A stretch of DNA of 64,000 nt from Pedobacter sp. Leaf176. Lineage in GTDB: Bacteria; Bacteroidota; Bacteroidia; Sphingobacteriales; Sphingobacteriaceae. Numbering within the stretch: position 1 is the stretch's first letter; every line of letters begins with the position of its first letter. The position numbers were made by a program, and so were the translations under genes. The stretch lies in the NCBI RefSeq assembly GCF_001424305.1, contig NZ_LMPD01000003.1, forward strand, positions 614,493-678,492. Direction: 5' to 3'. The notes below the pieces were generated by a model that saw nothing but the letters and a program-made list of their open reading frames with translations, searched no databases and had not been told where the DNA came from. This document shows positions 9,256 to 18,673 of the stretch, piece by piece.

Positions 9256-9903
9256 TTAGCTCGCTTTCTTCTTAAAGAGGTATACCTTCGACTCCTTACC
9301 TTTAAGCAATCGTTCAAGATTCTTCTGATGCGTTACTAAAATCAGGATGCAGACTACCATGCCATACAAGACTTCAGATTTTATAGATACCTGAAAAAGA
9401 AACACAATACTCAGTGGAAACGTAAATCCTGCACATATCGAACTAAGGGATACATAGTTCGTTACAAGTAATACAAAAACAAAAATAAGAACGCATAGCA
9501 TTGATGCCTCGAAGTGAACTGCTAAAATCATTCCAAAAAGAGTTGCAACACCTTTGCCTCCTCTAAAGCCAGCAAAAACCGGAAATAAATGTCCAATAAC
9601 AGCAGTAACACCTAATGCGAGTTGGTAGTTAACAAATTGTGCAGAATTTTGGGGACCTGTTACCGACATACCAATGAGGTAGGCCAGGTTGGTTGCGGTG
9701 TAACCCTTGGCAATATCGATAATCATGACGGCTATACCTGCCTTTTTGCCTAAAACACGAAAAGTATTAGTAGCACCAGCATTCCCACTTCCATATTCTC
9801 TAACATCTACCCCATAAAAAGCCTGTCCTAGCCATACTGCTGTGGGAATTGAACCAAAGAGGTAAGCAAATAATAAGGCTGTGAGAGAATAAACCGTAAC
9901 CAT
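9256..9903 (-). CDS. plsY: Glycerol-3-phosphate acyltransferase PlsY
   Basis: An integral membrane acyltransferase that transfers acyl from acyl-phosphate to glycerol-3-phosphate, starting phospholipid synthesis. It has 215 aa and about five membrane segments. The three PlsY motifs are present: GSIPTAVW and YGSGNAGATNTFRVLG near the N-terminus, and GHLFPVFAGFRGGKGVATLFG in the middle. It follows nadC on the same strand after 51 bases. PlsX is not in the window. Confidence 0.95.
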   Translation of the reverse strand: MVTVYSLTALLFAYLFGSIPTAVWLGQAFYGVDVREYGSGNAGATNTFRVLGKKAGIAVMIIDIAKGYTATNLAYLIGMSVTGPQNSAQFVNYQLALGVTAVIGHLFPVFAGFRGGKGVATLFGMILAVHFEASMLCVLIFVFVLLVTNYVSLSSICAGFTFPLSIVFLFQVSIKSEVLYGMVVCILILVTHQKNLERLLKGKESKVYLFKKKAS

Positions 9904-9954
9904 AGCCTACAATGATACAAAAAATAAGCTTTTCTTTATATAGGAGTCCACAGT

Positions 9955-10797
9955 TTAAAATGCTTTTAAACTCATATCAAGGCTTTTTACAGAATGCGTA
10001 AGCGCCCCCATTGAAATAAAATCTACACCACAAGACGCGTATTGTACAACGTTCTCTTCTGTTATCCCGCCTGATGCTTCGGTTATAAAACGTCCATTAA
10101 TCAGATCAACTGCAGTTCTTAAATCCTGAAAACTAAAATTATCAAGCATAATTCTATCAGCACCTCCGGCTTCGATTACTTGATCTAATTCAACTAAATC
10201 TCGTACCTCAATTTCAATTTGAAGCAGTTTGTTATGATCAGTCAGATATTTTCTTGCAGCATTCAAGGCATTACTTATACCGCCAGCATAGTCCACATGG
10301 TTATCCTTAATCAAAACCATATCGTATAGACCAGTCCTATGGTTTACGCCCCCACCTATTCTCACCGCCCATTTTTCCAAATAACGCATGCCGGGTGTTG
10401 TTTTGCGGGTATCTAATAATTTTGTTTTGGTACTATTCAGTAAATTAACAATCCGATGGGTTTTGGTTGCTATACCGCTCATTCGCTGCATACAATTTAA
10501 AACTAAACGTTCTGCTATTAGTATAGCATGCGTACTTCCTGAAACCGTTAAAGCAATGGAGCCTACCTTCACTTCAGATCCATCGCCAATCAGAACATCT
10601 ACTGCCAATGAGGAGTCAACTTCGTTAAATATTTCTACAGCCAGCTCAACACCCGCTAAAATACCGTCTTCTTTAATCAATAATTTCGCTTTGCCTTCAG
10701 TTCCCTGGGGAATAGTTGCGAGTGACGTGTGATCGCCATCGCCAACATCTTCGGCGATTGCGTTTTTTATAAATTGTGATATAAGTTGCTTATCCAA
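9955..10797 (-). CDS. nadC: Nicotinate-nucleotide pyrophosphorylase (carboxylating)
   Basis: Quinolinate phosphoribosyltransferase, which converts quinolinate and PRPP to nicotinate mononucleotide in de novo NAD synthesis. It has 280 aa. Family motifs are EDVGDGDHTS at the N-terminus, RKTTPGMRYLEKWAVRIGGG, HRTGLYDMVLIKDNH and the C-terminal EASGGITEENV and GVDFISMGALTHS. Upstream lies a DUF4783 gene on the same strand, a neighbourhood I recall from other Bacteroidota. A -7 element (TATTTTTG on the minus strand) lies 18 bases before the ATG. Confidence 0.96.
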   Translation of the reverse strand: MDKQLISQFIKNAIAEDVGDGDHTSLATIPQGTEGKAKLLIKEDGILAGVELAVEIFNEVDSSLAVDVLIGDGSEVKVGSIALTVSGSTHAILIAERLVLNCMQRMSGIATKTHRIVNLLNSTKTKLLDTRKTTPGMRYLEKWAVRIGGGVNHRTGLYDMVLIKDNHVDYAGGISNALNAARKYLTDHNKLLQIEIEVRDLVELDQVIEAGGADRIMLDNFSFQDLRTAVDLINGRFITEASGGITEENVVQYASCGVDFISMGALTHSVKSLDMSLKAF

Positions 10798-10815
10798 AGT
10801 TTAGGAATTAGTCCC

Positions 10816-10823
10816 CAAAAATA
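10816..10823 (-). promoter_or_regulatory. -7 element upstream of nadC
   Basis: The minus strand reads TATTTTTG, a full TAnnTTTG match, 18 bases from the nadC start codon. No convincing -33 element accompanies it. Confidence 0.45.
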
Positions 10824-10890
10824 GAAATATTTATCAGGCTATCCTCACCTGTTTTGTAGAATTAAAAAGATTTAGATTGAAGTTGCCACA

Positions 10891-11289
10891 TTAATCCTTT
10901 GCAGGCTCTATTCGGAGTTCAGTAATTAAAAATGAGGTATTAAATTTTTTCATAGTGATAGAAACCCTGAAAGTTTCTTTAGAAGTGCTTACCAGGATTA
11001 CACCAAATCTATAATTCTGACTGTTATTTATTCTATGAAAAATACTTGTTTTAACAGGGCTATGTTTGCTAAAAAAATCTTTTAAGATTTGCTCCCCCTG
11101 TGCTTTAGAATATACATCTTCCTCATCAATTATAATTAGTTCAATGGTTGGCGCAAAATTCTTGGCAATTTCTTTTGAATTTCCGGACTTAAAATAGGAG
11201 GATAAATCGTCGATAATATCCGCCTGCCAGCTCACAGAACGACATATTGGTGCAATTGCTATAATGAGTAAAAATAAGCTTCGGATCAT
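10891..11289 (-). CDS. DUF4783 domain-containing secreted protein
   Basis: A 132-aa exported protein with a signal peptide at 1-18 (MIRSLFLLIIAIAPICRS). The body (DDLSSYFKSGNSKEIAKNF, EDVYSKAQGEQILKDFFSKH) matches DUF4783, a small NTF2-like Bacteroidota family without a known role. The NTF2-like fold is suggested by the pattern of a helix carrying YFKSGNSKEIAKNF followed by beta strands, and is an inference. It is upstream of nadC on the same strand, separated by 93 bases that include a -7 element for nadC. Confidence 0.75.
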   Translation of the reverse strand: MIRSLFLLIIAIAPICRSVSWQADIIDDLSSYFKSGNSKEIAKNFAPTIELIIIDEEDVYSKAQGEQILKDFFSKHSPVKTSIFHRINNSQNYRFGVILVSTSKETFRVSITMKKFNTSFLITELRIEPAKD

Positions 11290-11358
11290 TTCTGTAGTAT
11301 ATAATGGTCCGTATAGCTAAAATTATGCCATTAGCATATCAAAAAAAGGATTTCTTAA

Positions 11359-11388
11359 TTTGCATAAGCGTCAATAAACTTATATTTG
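11359..11388 (+). promoter_or_regulatory. Promoter of gpmI (TTTG-N18-TATATTTG)
   Basis: TTTG at 11359-11362 and TATATTTG at 11381-11388. The gpmI ATG is 118 bases further on, implying a leader of about 110 nt. No riboswitch-like fold was recognised in it. Confidence 0.6.
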
Positions 11389-11506
11389 CTTCATAAAACG
11401 TCTTTAACAAACATACATGCAATGAAAATGTTTTAGAGTTGTTTAAATTTTTGTCAGGTGATAAATGTTCACCCTAATGCCATTGATTAAATAAAATACA
11501 ATTTAA

Positions 11507-13027
11507 ATGAAAAATAAAAAACTTGCACTAATAATTCTTGACGGTTGGGGTTATGGAAAACACGATAATTCTGATGCCGCATATGCTGCCAATACACCTT
11601 TTTTTGATTCTTTATTAGTGAAATATCCAAATTCAAAGCTAGAGGCATCGGGAGAAGCCGTTGGACTGCCTGCAGGACAAATGGGTAATTCAGAAGTAGG
11701 GCACATGAATTTGGGTGCGGGACGTGTTGTTTATCAGGAGTTAGGGAGAATAAATAAATCCATTCAGGACAGAGCCTTACATAGCGATCCTACTCTGGTT
11801 AGCGCTTTTGATTATGCTAAGAAAAATAATAAGGCAGTTCATTTTATCGGCTTAGTTTCTAATGGAGGTGTACATGCACACATAGAACATTTAAAAGCGC
11901 TATGTGATGCTGCAAATGAAGCTCAAGTCCCTAATACATTCATTCATGCTTTTTTAGACGGTCGCGACACCGATCCGAATTCTGGTTTAGGATTTATAAC
12001 TGATTTACAAAATCACATTCAGGGCAGCAATGTCAAATTAGCCTCAATGGTGGGCCGTTACTACGCAATGGATAGAGATAACCGGTGGGAGCGTGTTAAA
12101 CAGGCATATGATGTCATGGTTAACGCAGTCGGTGAAAAAACAATGGATGCTTTAGCGACAATTAAAAAATCTTATGATGATGGTATCACCGACGAATTTA
12201 TCAAACCGGTTGTTTTAATTCAGAGTAATGGTGAACCCGTAGCAATAATTCAAAAAGATGATGTTGTTATTTGTTTTAATTTTCGTACGGACAGAGGCCG
12301 GGAGATTACAACGGCCTTAACTCAAAAGGATTTTCCTGAACAACAAATGCAGAAATTGCCTTTGTACTACGTTACAATGACAACATATGATGAAAGTTTT
12401 AAAGGCGTAAATGTAATTTTCACTAAAGATGATTTATCGCATACTATTGGAGAAGTTTTAGCAGGAAGCGGTAAAAATCAAATCAGAATTGCAGAAACTG
12501 AAAAATACCCTCATGTAACTTTCTTCTTTTCGGGTGGACGTGAAACTGAATTTGCCAATGAAAAACGAATATTAGTTCCTTCACCAAAAGTTGCGACATA
12601 TGACTTACAACCCGAGATGAGTGCTGCAGGAATAACCGAGGCCATTACACAGGAAATGGAAACCGGCTGGCCCGACTTCATCTGCTTAAATTTTGCAAAC
12701 CCAGATATGGTCGGCCATACAGGCGTTTTTTCAGCTGTCGTAAAAGCAGTGGAAACCGCTGATAAATGTGCTGAAATTGTCGTTAAAAAAGGCCTCGAAA
12801 ACGGTTACTCTTTTATATTGCTGGCAGACCACGGCAATTCAGAATTTATGGTTAATGGCGACGGATCTCCAAATACAGCCCATACAACAAATCTGGTGCC
12901 CTGTATTTTAATTGATGACGAATATAAAAGCATAGCAGATGGGAAACTTGGTGATATCGCACCAACGGTACTAAAAATTCTAAACGTAGAAATTCCTGAG
13001 GAGATGACGGGAAACATTTTGGTGTAA
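11507..13027 (+). CDS. gpmI: 2,3-bisphosphoglycerate-independent phosphoglycerate mutase
   Basis: A manganese-dependent glycolytic enzyme that interconverts 3- and 2-phosphoglycerate. It has 506 aa, typical of iPGM. LDGWGYG at 11-17 gives metal ligand Asp12, and MGNSEVGHMNLGAGR gives the phosphorylated Ser62. The substrate-binding FLDGRDTDP and the late metal sites NFANPDMVGHTG and LLADHGNSE are intact. Its stop codon overlaps the start of the following lipoprotein gene (TAATG), indicating translational coupling. Confidence 0.97.
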   Translation: MKNKKLALIILDGWGYGKHDNSDAAYAANTPFFDSLLVKYPNSKLEASGEAVGLPAGQMGNSEVGHMNLGAGRVVYQELGRINKSIQDRALHSDPTLVSAFDYAKKNNKAVHFIGLVSNGGVHAHIEHLKALCDAANEAQVPNTFIHAFLDGRDTDPNSGLGFITDLQNHIQGSNVKLASMVGRYYAMDRDNRWERVKQAYDVMVNAVGEKTMDALATIKKSYDDGITDEFIKPVVLIQSNGEPVAIIQKDDVVICFNFRTDRGREITTALTQKDFPEQQMQKLPLYYVTMTTYDESFKGVNVIFTKDDLSHTIGEVLAGSGKNQIRIAETEKYPHVTFFFSGGRETEFANEKRILVPSPKVATYDLQPEMSAAGITEAITQEMETGWPDFICLNFANPDMVGHTGVFSAVVKAVETADKCAEIVVKKGLENGYSFILLADHGNSEFMVNGDGSPNTAHTTNLVPCILIDDEYKSIADGKLGDIAPTVLKILNVEIPEEMTGNILV

Positions 13028-13569
13028 TGAATAAAAAATTAATTCTTTTTCTATTTACATTATGCTTTTTTGGCTGTAATCAGCGGGAAGAATTCAAAGC
13101 CAGTACTGGTTTGTTGTACTTTGATGTCGATGGCTTCTTTAAACAAGAAGTTGCGAGGCTGAAGAAAGTAAATCCTGAGGTTGTTAAAGAAGTTTCAGTT
13201 AACGGCACAACTGAACAGAGCGCGATACATATTCCCAATTGGGAAAAGGAGCTTGCTATTTTTTCAAATGCCGACATCAATAAAGCTTCGTGGAAAGGCA
13301 GTTTTGAAATTCAAAAAACTGAAAATACAGAAAGCTATACTTCAAACAATAAACGGATTCCTGTTAAAAAAGTCTTAGTTTATAGATACCATTCGAAAGT
13401 TAATAAACTGGAGATAATTATATCAAATAAAAACATTTTATACAGTTCCGGAGATACTTTGCTATACTATCCTGACAGTTTATATCAAATTAAAAAGCAT
13501 CAGAAAATCAAATTGATGAAAGCAAAAACCTATGGGGTTACAGGTAGGTTTAAACAAAAAAAGGCCTGA
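13027..13569 (+). CDS. Small lipoprotein of unknown function
   Basis: A 180-aa protein with a lipoprotein signal peptide (MNKKLILFLFTLCFFGC, lipidated Cys17). The rest is rich in charged residues and beta-strand-like stretches, with no motif I recognise. The ATG shares its A with the last base of the gpmI stop codon, so the two genes are coupled. I recall similar gpmI-lipoprotein pairs in related genomes, but no function. A strong bidirectional terminator overlaps its 3' end. Confidence 0.7.
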   Translation: MNKKLILFLFTLCFFGCNQREEFKASTGLLYFDVDGFFKQEVARLKKVNPEVVKEVSVNGTTEQSAIHIPNWEKELAIFSNADINKASWKGSFEIQKTENTESYTSNNKRIPVKKVLVYRYHSKVNKLEIIISNKNILYSSGDTLLYYPDSLYQIKKHQKIKLMKAKTYGVTGRFKQKKA

Positions 13570-13587
13570 AAATAATTTCAGGCCTTT
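13560..13587. terminator. Bidirectional terminator (12-bp perfect stem)
   Basis: Arms AAAGGCCTGAAA (13560-13571) and TTTCAGGCCTTT (13576-13587) pair perfectly around a 4-base loop. The stem begins inside the last codons of the lipoprotein gene. It lies between convergent genes. Confidence 0.8.
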
Positions 13588-13636
13588 CATTCTATAAAGT
13601 CTTTTTCTTAGACATTGTTTTGGGAACCGGTTGAAT

Positions 13637-14260
13637 TCATTTCAAACTGGCTATCTGAGCTTTATTGTAGGTTATCCAGTCCATAATATCTTTTCGCAAT
13701 GGCTGAAGGGTAAGTATTTTTTGGAAATCCGCTATGGAGTTATTAAACAAAGCGACACAAGTAGTCTTATCTACTGCTTTTTTGGCTTTATAAGATTTGA
13801 AAATAGCGTAGTCCTTATAAGCTAACCCTCTGTTCTGGAACATTTGAGTGTCCTCATCTCCACTAAGTTCACTCGCTTTTGTGAAATCCTTTATAGCCGC
13901 AGTATAAAAATTCTCACGCATAGTATTTAAAGATTCTTTTGGATCATTTGCAATATTTAACCGTGCCTTTCCCCTGTAATAATAGGCCGAAACCTCGCTT
14001 GGTTTCAAAACAATTAAACGACTATAGGTTCCTATGCATTTTTCAAATTCCCCATTCTGGAAATAAGAATAGCCTAACATTTGTAAGATTTTTGTATTAT
14101 CCGGAGTTTTTGCATCGGCTTTTTCCAACTGTGAAACCGCCGTTCTGTAATCTCCTTTAAGCATTGCATCCATAACTTTTTTGTCGTTACTATTTTGAGC
14201 AAAACTATTAGTGGAAGAAAAAATGATTAAACCTAAAATGGTTTGTTTAATATAGTTCAT
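13637..14260 (-). CDS. Secreted tetratricopeptide-repeat protein
   Basis: A 207-aa exported protein: signal peptide about 1-21 (ending SFAQ), then three to four TPR helix pairs (for example AMLKGDYRTAVSQLEKADAK, MLGYSYFQNGEFEKCIGTYS, YYYRGKARLNIA). TPR domains bind partner proteins, and no catalytic motif is present. It is convergent with the lipoprotein gene and divergent from lon. Its partner is unknown. Confidence 0.8.
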   Translation of the reverse strand: MNYIKQTILGLIIFSSTNSFAQNSNDKKVMDAMLKGDYRTAVSQLEKADAKTPDNTKILQMLGYSYFQNGEFEKCIGTYSRLIVLKPSEVSAYYYRGKARLNIANDPKESLNTMRENFYTAAIKDFTKASELSGDEDTQMFQNRGLAYKDYAIFKSYKAKKAVDKTTCVALFNNSIADFQKILTLQPLRKDIMDWITYNKAQIASLK

Positions 14261-14363
14261 GTACTATTTATAAGTTAACAATTAAAATTTCATTGGATAA
14301 ACGAATGAAATATTTACGCAATATAATTCAAATCTCAGAAATAAAAGGCTTTATTTTTTTTAC

Positions 14364-14428
14364 GTGCGCCCAATTTATTTTACAACATCATTAACGTGCA
14401 AAGTTCCAATATATGATATTTGGCGCAC
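14364..14428. promoter_or_regulatory. Inverted repeat upstream of lon, possible operator
   Basis: GTGCGCCCAAT (14364-14374) and ATTTGGCGCAC (14418-14428) are complementary with one mismatch and lie 43 bases apart in the 328-bp gap between the TPR gene and lon, upstream of the lon promoter. The rest of that gap is AT-rich without genes. It does not match CIRCE. Confidence 0.35.
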
Positions 14429-14469
14429 AATTAATATTATACTGCCTTTTTATCATAGTGCATCGCTTA

Positions 14470-14501
14470 TTTGGATATAACTTCAACTTAAAGCATCTTT
14501 G
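14470..14501 (+). promoter_or_regulatory. Promoter of lon
   Basis: TTTG at 14470-14473, 20 bases, then CATCTTTG at 14494-14501 (one mismatch to TAnnTTTG). It overlaps a longer ORF start at 14499, supporting the start at 14589 and a leader of about 80 nt. Confidence 0.55.
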
Positions 14502-14588
14502 GCACAAGAGTTGAATTTAATACATGCATTAAAAAACACACAAATTACCTGCGATAAAACTGCCAGTTTGTCGTTTCATAGCATTATA

Positions 14589-17060
14589 ATGAGTAAAAAA
14601 GATATATTTGATTTTAATAACGCCATGCCTATAATTAACGAGGACACGGAATTTTTTCCTTTAATGTCCCAACAGGATGAGGATGAAATGAATAATGAGG
14701 ATACTCCTGAAATCTTAGCAATTCTACCACTGCGTAATACTGTTTTATTTCCAGGTGTTGTAATTCCCATTACCGTTGGAAGAGATAAATCAATTAAATT
14801 GATTAAGGAGGCCTATAAAGGGAACAAGATAATCGGGGTTGTTTCCCAAAAAGATGTATCCATAGAAGATCCAACTTTTGAACAGTTGAATTCCGTCGGA
14901 ACAGTTGCAAACATTATTAAATTATTGCAAATGCCTGATGGAAACACGACCGTCATCATCCAGGGTAAGCAGCGTTTCCGACTTTTGGCGGAGGTGCAAA
15001 ATGAGCCTTACATCACCGCGTCTATCAAAAAGTTTGAGGAACAAAAAACGAAAGTTGATAAGGAATTTAAAACACTAATTGCATCGATTCGTGAAATGTC
15101 TGCTCAGATTATTCAACTTTCACCCAATATACCGAGCGAAGCGAGCATCGCCTTAAAAAACATTGAAAGCAATTCGTTTTTAATAAATTTCATATCGTCA
15201 AATATGAATGCTGAGATGGCCGATAAGCAAAGAATTCTTGAAATGGATAATTTGCTTGAAAGGGCTCAGAAAGTGATGGAGCTTTTAATGGTCGAATTGC
15301 AAATGCTCGAATTGAGAAATCAGATTCAATCTAAAGTTCGTACTGATTTAGATAAGCAGCAACGGGATTATTTTTTAAATCAACAGTTGAAAACCATTCA
15401 GGAAGAACTAGGTGGAAATTCAGCAGATTTAGAATTCGATGCACTTCAGGAGCGCGCTAAAAAGAAAAAATGGTCGAAGGAGGTTTATGCCCATTTCGAT
15501 AAAGAACTTGATAAATTAGGCAGAATGAATCCGGCCGCACCAGATTATTCAGTTCAGCTTAATTATCTGGAATTGCTCTTGGATTTACCTTGGAGTGAAT
15601 TTACAAAAGATAATTTTGACCTTAAAAGAGCACAACGTATTTTAGATAAGGACCATTTCGGTCTCGAAAAAGTTAAACAGCGTATAATTGAATATCTGGC
15701 AGTGCTGAAGCTTAAACGCAATATGAAAGCGCCAATTTTATGTTTAGTAGGCCCTCCGGGTGTAGGTAAAACATCTTTGGGAAAATCTATTGCCAAAGCT
15801 TTAGGCCGTAAGTATGTACGGATGGCTTTAGGTGGTATACGTGATGAAGCTGAAATCAGAGGTCACCGCAAAACATACATCGGCGCTATGCCGGGCCGTA
15901 TAATTTCATCAATAAAAAAAGCCGGTGCAGACAATCCTGTTTTTGTCCTGGATGAAATCGATAAAGTTGGAACCGATCATCGTGGCGATCCATCGTCTGC
16001 TTTACTGGAAGTACTTGATCCAGAACAAAACAACGCTTTCTATGATCATTATGTGGAAATGGATTACGATTTATCAAATATCCTGTTTATAGCCACCGCG
16101 AATTCTTTAAGTACCATACAACCCGCATTATTAGATCGTATGGAAATCATTGAAGTTAACGGTTATACAATTGAAGAAAAAATTGAAATCGCCAAAAAGT
16201 TTCTATTGCCAAAACAAAAAGAAAATCACGGGTTAAAATTGAAAGATATCATTCTGAAACCTGTCCTGATTGAAAAAGTAATTGAAGATTATACCCGTGA
16301 AAGTGGCGTTCGTGGTTTAGAGAAAAAAATTGGTTCGCTCGTTCGCGGAGTCGCAACAAAAATCGCGATGGAAGAGCCCTACAATATTACTTTAACGCAG
16401 GAAGATACCGAACGCATTTTAGGTGCGCCTATTTACGATAAAGATTTGTATGAAGGCAACGAAGTTGCCGGGGTCGTTACAGGATTAGCTTGGACAAGTG
16501 TTGGCGGCGATATTCTTTTTATCGAATCCAGTTTAAGTCCAGGTAAAGGAAAATTAACCCTGACTGGTAACCTGGGCGATGTAATGAAAGAGTCAGCTGT
16601 AATTGCATTGGCTTATTTACGTGCACATGCTGCAGAATTTGGTATCGATTATACACTATTTGATAATTGGGATGTTCACGTACACGTGCCGGCCGGAGCA
16701 ACGCCAAAAGATGGTCCTTCTGCTGGAGTAACCATGTTAACCGCACTTACATCTGCATTTACTCAACGTAAGGTAAAACAGCATCTGGCAATGACTGGTG
16801 AAATTACGCTGCGCGGAAAAGTTTTGCCAGTAGGTGGAATTAAGGAAAAAATACTGGCTGCAAAAAGGGCAAACATAAAAGAAATTATTCTTTGCAAAAG
16901 CAATCGAAAAGACATCTTAGAGATTAAAGAAAGCTACATTAAGGATTTACAATTTCATTACGTTACAGAAATGAGTGAAGTAATCGAACTCGCTTTACTT
17001 AAAAACAAAGTTAAAAAACCGATTGATTTAAGCATTAAAATTAGTCCGATTGTTAACTAA
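14589..17060 (+). CDS. lon: ATP-dependent protease Lon (LonA)
   Basis: A cytoplasmic AAA+ serine protease that removes misfolded and regulatory proteins. Domains: N-terminal LON substrate domain (about 40-240), coiled-coil linker, AAA+ module with Walker [10 protein letters not shown] at 388-396 and Walker B VFVLDEID at 451-458, and a C-terminal protease with Ser711 in [11 protein letters not shown] and the dyad lysine in GGIKEK (752 or 754). Length is 823 aa, normal for LonA. The start at 14589 ([10 protein letters not shown]) is chosen over 14499 because the promoter overlaps the latter. A terminator follows at 17124. Confidence 0.96.
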   Translation: MSKKDIFDFNNAMPIINEDTEFFPLMSQQDEDEMNNEDTPEILAILPLRNTVLFPGVVIPITVGRDKSIKLIKEAYKGNKIIGVVSQKDVSIEDPTFEQLNSVGTVANIIKLLQMPDGNTTVIIQGKQRFRLLAEVQNEPYITASIKKFEEQKTKVDKEFKTLIASIREMSAQIIQLSPNIPSEASIALKNIESNSFLINFISSNMNAEMADKQRILEMDNLLERAQKVMELLMVELQMLELRNQIQSKVRTDLDKQQRDYFLNQQLKTIQEELGGNSADLEFDALQERAKKKKWSKEVYAHFDKELDKLGRMNPAAPDYSVQLNYLELLLDLPWSEFTKDNFDLKRAQRILDKDHFGLEKVKQRIIEYLAVLKLKRNMKAPILCLVGPPGVGKTSLGKSIAKALGRKYVRMALGGIRDEAEIRGHRKTYIGAMPGRIISSIKKAGADNPVFVLDEIDKVGTDHRGDPSSALLEVLDPEQNNAFYDHYVEMDYDLSNILFIATANSLSTIQPALLDRMEIIEVNGYTIEEKIEIAKKFLLPKQKENHGLKLKDIILKPVLIEKVIEDYTRESGVRGLEKKIGSLVRGVATKIAMEEPYNITLTQEDTERILGAPIYDKDLYEGNEVAGVVTGLAWTSVGGDILFIESSLSPGKGKLTLTGNLGDVMKESAVIALAYLRAHAAEFGIDYTLFDNWDVHVHVPAGATPKDGPSAGVTMLTALTSAFTQRKVKQHLAMTGEITLRGKVLPVGGIKEKILAAKRANIKEIILCKSNRKDILEIKESYIKDLQFHYVTEMSEVIELALLKNKVKKPIDLSIKISPIVN

Positions 17061-17123
17061 TTTGTAATATTCTGATTTATTTCAGTGCTCGATCGACAAA
17101 TTCCATTTACAATAGATACTTTT

Positions 17124-17153
17124 AGTCCTGATGAATTAATCAGGACTTTTTTT
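17124..17153 (+). terminator. Terminator of lon abutting the next start codon
   Basis: A perfect 9-bp stem AGTCCTGAT/ATCAGGACT with a 6-base loop is followed by six T residues ending at 17153; the ATG of the next gene starts at 17154. Confidence 0.8.
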
Positions 17154-18101
17154 ATGAGATCAATTTTTACTTTTCTTTTGATGTTGTTTTTGCTGACCGC
17201 CGCCAAGGCACAGAATTTTAGGAACGAGTTTGGTTTTAAAACAGAAAACGATGCTTATCTGGCCACTTTGAACGATAGATATTATACGAACGGACTATTC
17301 ATCTACTATCGCAGGGCGATAAATCCGGAAAAAATCGGGCAAAATATTGAAAAGAAAATTTACGAAATTTCAGCAGGCCAAAAAATGTATACACCTTATT
17401 GGGGGCAGGTTGCAAAAAAAGAGGATCAGGATCGACCATTTGCCGGCTATTTATACGCAGGTGCAGCATATTCTATATTTTACAAAAAGGAAACTGTACT
17501 AAAAACTAGCATTGAAGTAGGCACTATCGGACCAAATTCATTGGCACAGGACGCACAGAAATTTCTTCATAAAACCGTTGGATTTTATACACCCGCAGGC
17601 TGGGAATATCAAATCAGAAACGAGATGGCAGTTAATTTATCGGGTAATTATAGCACACTTATACACCGTTCAAGCGACAATGCGATAGACCTTAGTGGTC
17701 AGGGCTATGCAAATTTAGGAACTACTTTTACTGGTCTGGGCGCTTCCTTACTTTTTAGAGCAGGCAGATTAAATCAATTGTTCAATAGCAGTTACCATAA
17801 TGCGGTTATTGGGGATTCCAGAACCAAAAAACTAAGCAATTCTGAGTTTTTCTTTTACGCTAAGCCACAGATAAATGTTGTGGCTTATGATGCAACTATC
17901 CAGGGAAGCATTTTCAACAACGACAGTCCTGTTACGTTTGATGTTAAGCCACTGATATTTGAACAGCAGTTTGGTGTAAACTACAGCTCTAAAAGATTTA
18001 CAGCAGATTTCAATATTATTTTCAAAACTAAAGAAGTTAAAAGTGCTGCAAAAGCACAAAATTACGGGGGCCTAAGTTTATATTATAGGTTTGGAAATTA
18101 G
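17154..18101 (+). CDS. LpxR-like lipid A deacylase family outer-membrane protein
   Basis: A 315-aa exported protein (signal peptide 1-20, ending AKAQ) of the LpxR/DUF2219 family, outer-membrane beta barrels that cleave the 3'-acyloxyacyl chain of lipid A. The expected catalytic elements are visible: Asn32-Asp33 in TENDAYL, Thr45 in YYTNG and His139 in FLHK, followed by PAGWEYQI; DRPFAGYLYAG is the family hallmark. It ends in an aromatic residue pair typical of barrels (YYRFGN). The start at 17154 matches the signal peptide; a longer frame from 17085 runs through the lon terminator. The activity is inferred from the family, not shown. Confidence 0.8.
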   Translation: MRSIFTFLLMLFLLTAAKAQNFRNEFGFKTENDAYLATLNDRYYTNGLFIYYRRAINPEKIGQNIEKKIYEISAGQKMYTPYWGQVAKKEDQDRPFAGYLYAGAAYSIFYKKETVLKTSIEVGTIGPNSLAQDAQKFLHKTVGFYTPAGWEYQIRNEMAVNLSGNYSTLIHRSSDNAIDLSGQGYANLGTTFTGLGASLLFRAGRLNQLFNSSYHNAVIGDSRTKKLSNSEFFFYAKPQINVVAYDATIQGSIFNNDSPVTFDVKPLIFEQQFGVNYSSKRFTADFNIIFKTKEVKSAAKAQNYGGLSLYYRFGN

Positions 18102-18103
18102 GC

Positions 18104-18514
18104 TCACTCTAGATTTGGTTTTCTCCTACTTTCTTTTTTAAAAGCCTTAACCGTTTTATTTTTTAACCTGCTTTCAATAACAGATTTAGGAGTTTTAGTA
18201 GGCTTCCTCTTTTTTGGAACATGCAGTGACTTCTTAATCAACTCTAATAGTTTTACGATTGTTTTTTCCTTATTCAGCAACTGGCTTCTATCCTCCTGTG
18301 AAATAATGTGGATACATCCCTCTGCATCCATCCGTTTTTGCAATTTGGCTTTTAACTGTTCTTTTACCTCAACGGAAAAAAAATTAGCATCATCAATATT
18401 AAAAATCAATTCAACTTTACTCGAAACCTTATTAACATTTTGTCCGCCTTTACCACCACTTCTAGAAGTTTTGAATTGAACTACCTTTAAAATTTCAGCT
18501 CTGTCGGGTACCAT
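18104..18514 (-). CDS. arfB: Alternative ribosome-rescue peptidyl-tRNA hydrolase ArfB
   Basis: A 136-aa release-factor-like protein that frees ribosomes stalled on truncated mRNA by hydrolysing peptidyl-tRNA. The GGQ motif lies at 23-25 in SRSGGKGGQNVNKV. The C-terminal tail (about 100-136) is strongly basic (KKRKPTKTPKS, FKKESRRKPNLE), as needed to enter the empty mRNA channel. Both features separate ArfB from full release factors. It is convergent with the LpxR-like gene (two-base gap). Confidence 0.92.
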   Translation of the reverse strand: MVPDRAEILKVVQFKTSRSGGKGGQNVNKVSSKVELIFNIDDANFFSVEVKEQLKAKLQKRMDAEGCIHIISQEDRSQLLNKEKTIVKLLELIKKSLHVPKKRKPTKTPKSVIESRLKNKTVKAFKKESRRKPNLE

Positions 18515-18542
18515 TATAATTAATAATTATTATTTATAAGTT

Positions 18543-18550
18543 CAAAGATA
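18543..18550 (-). promoter_or_regulatory. -7 element upstream of arfB
   Basis: The minus strand reads TATCTTTG, a full TAnnTTTG match, 28 bases before the arfB ATG. No clear -33 is seen. Confidence 0.45.
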
Positions 18551-18673
18551 TGCATCAAAACAGGATATAAGCAGGTCTATATATTTTATTATAATTTATA
18601 CAATTTTGTTTATTCGTTTAGAAATTTTAACTTCAAAAAATCATTCTGATAAGCGCCTATTTTATACGTTCAT

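Noticed and set aside
10388..10732. 114-codon plus-strand ORF opposite nadC
   Set aside because: It is antisense to conserved nadC motifs; no promoter or recognisable domain.
11389..11506. Riboswitch in the gpmI leader
   Set aside because: The leader is about 110 nt but no conserved aptamer sequence or terminator/antiterminator pair was recognised.
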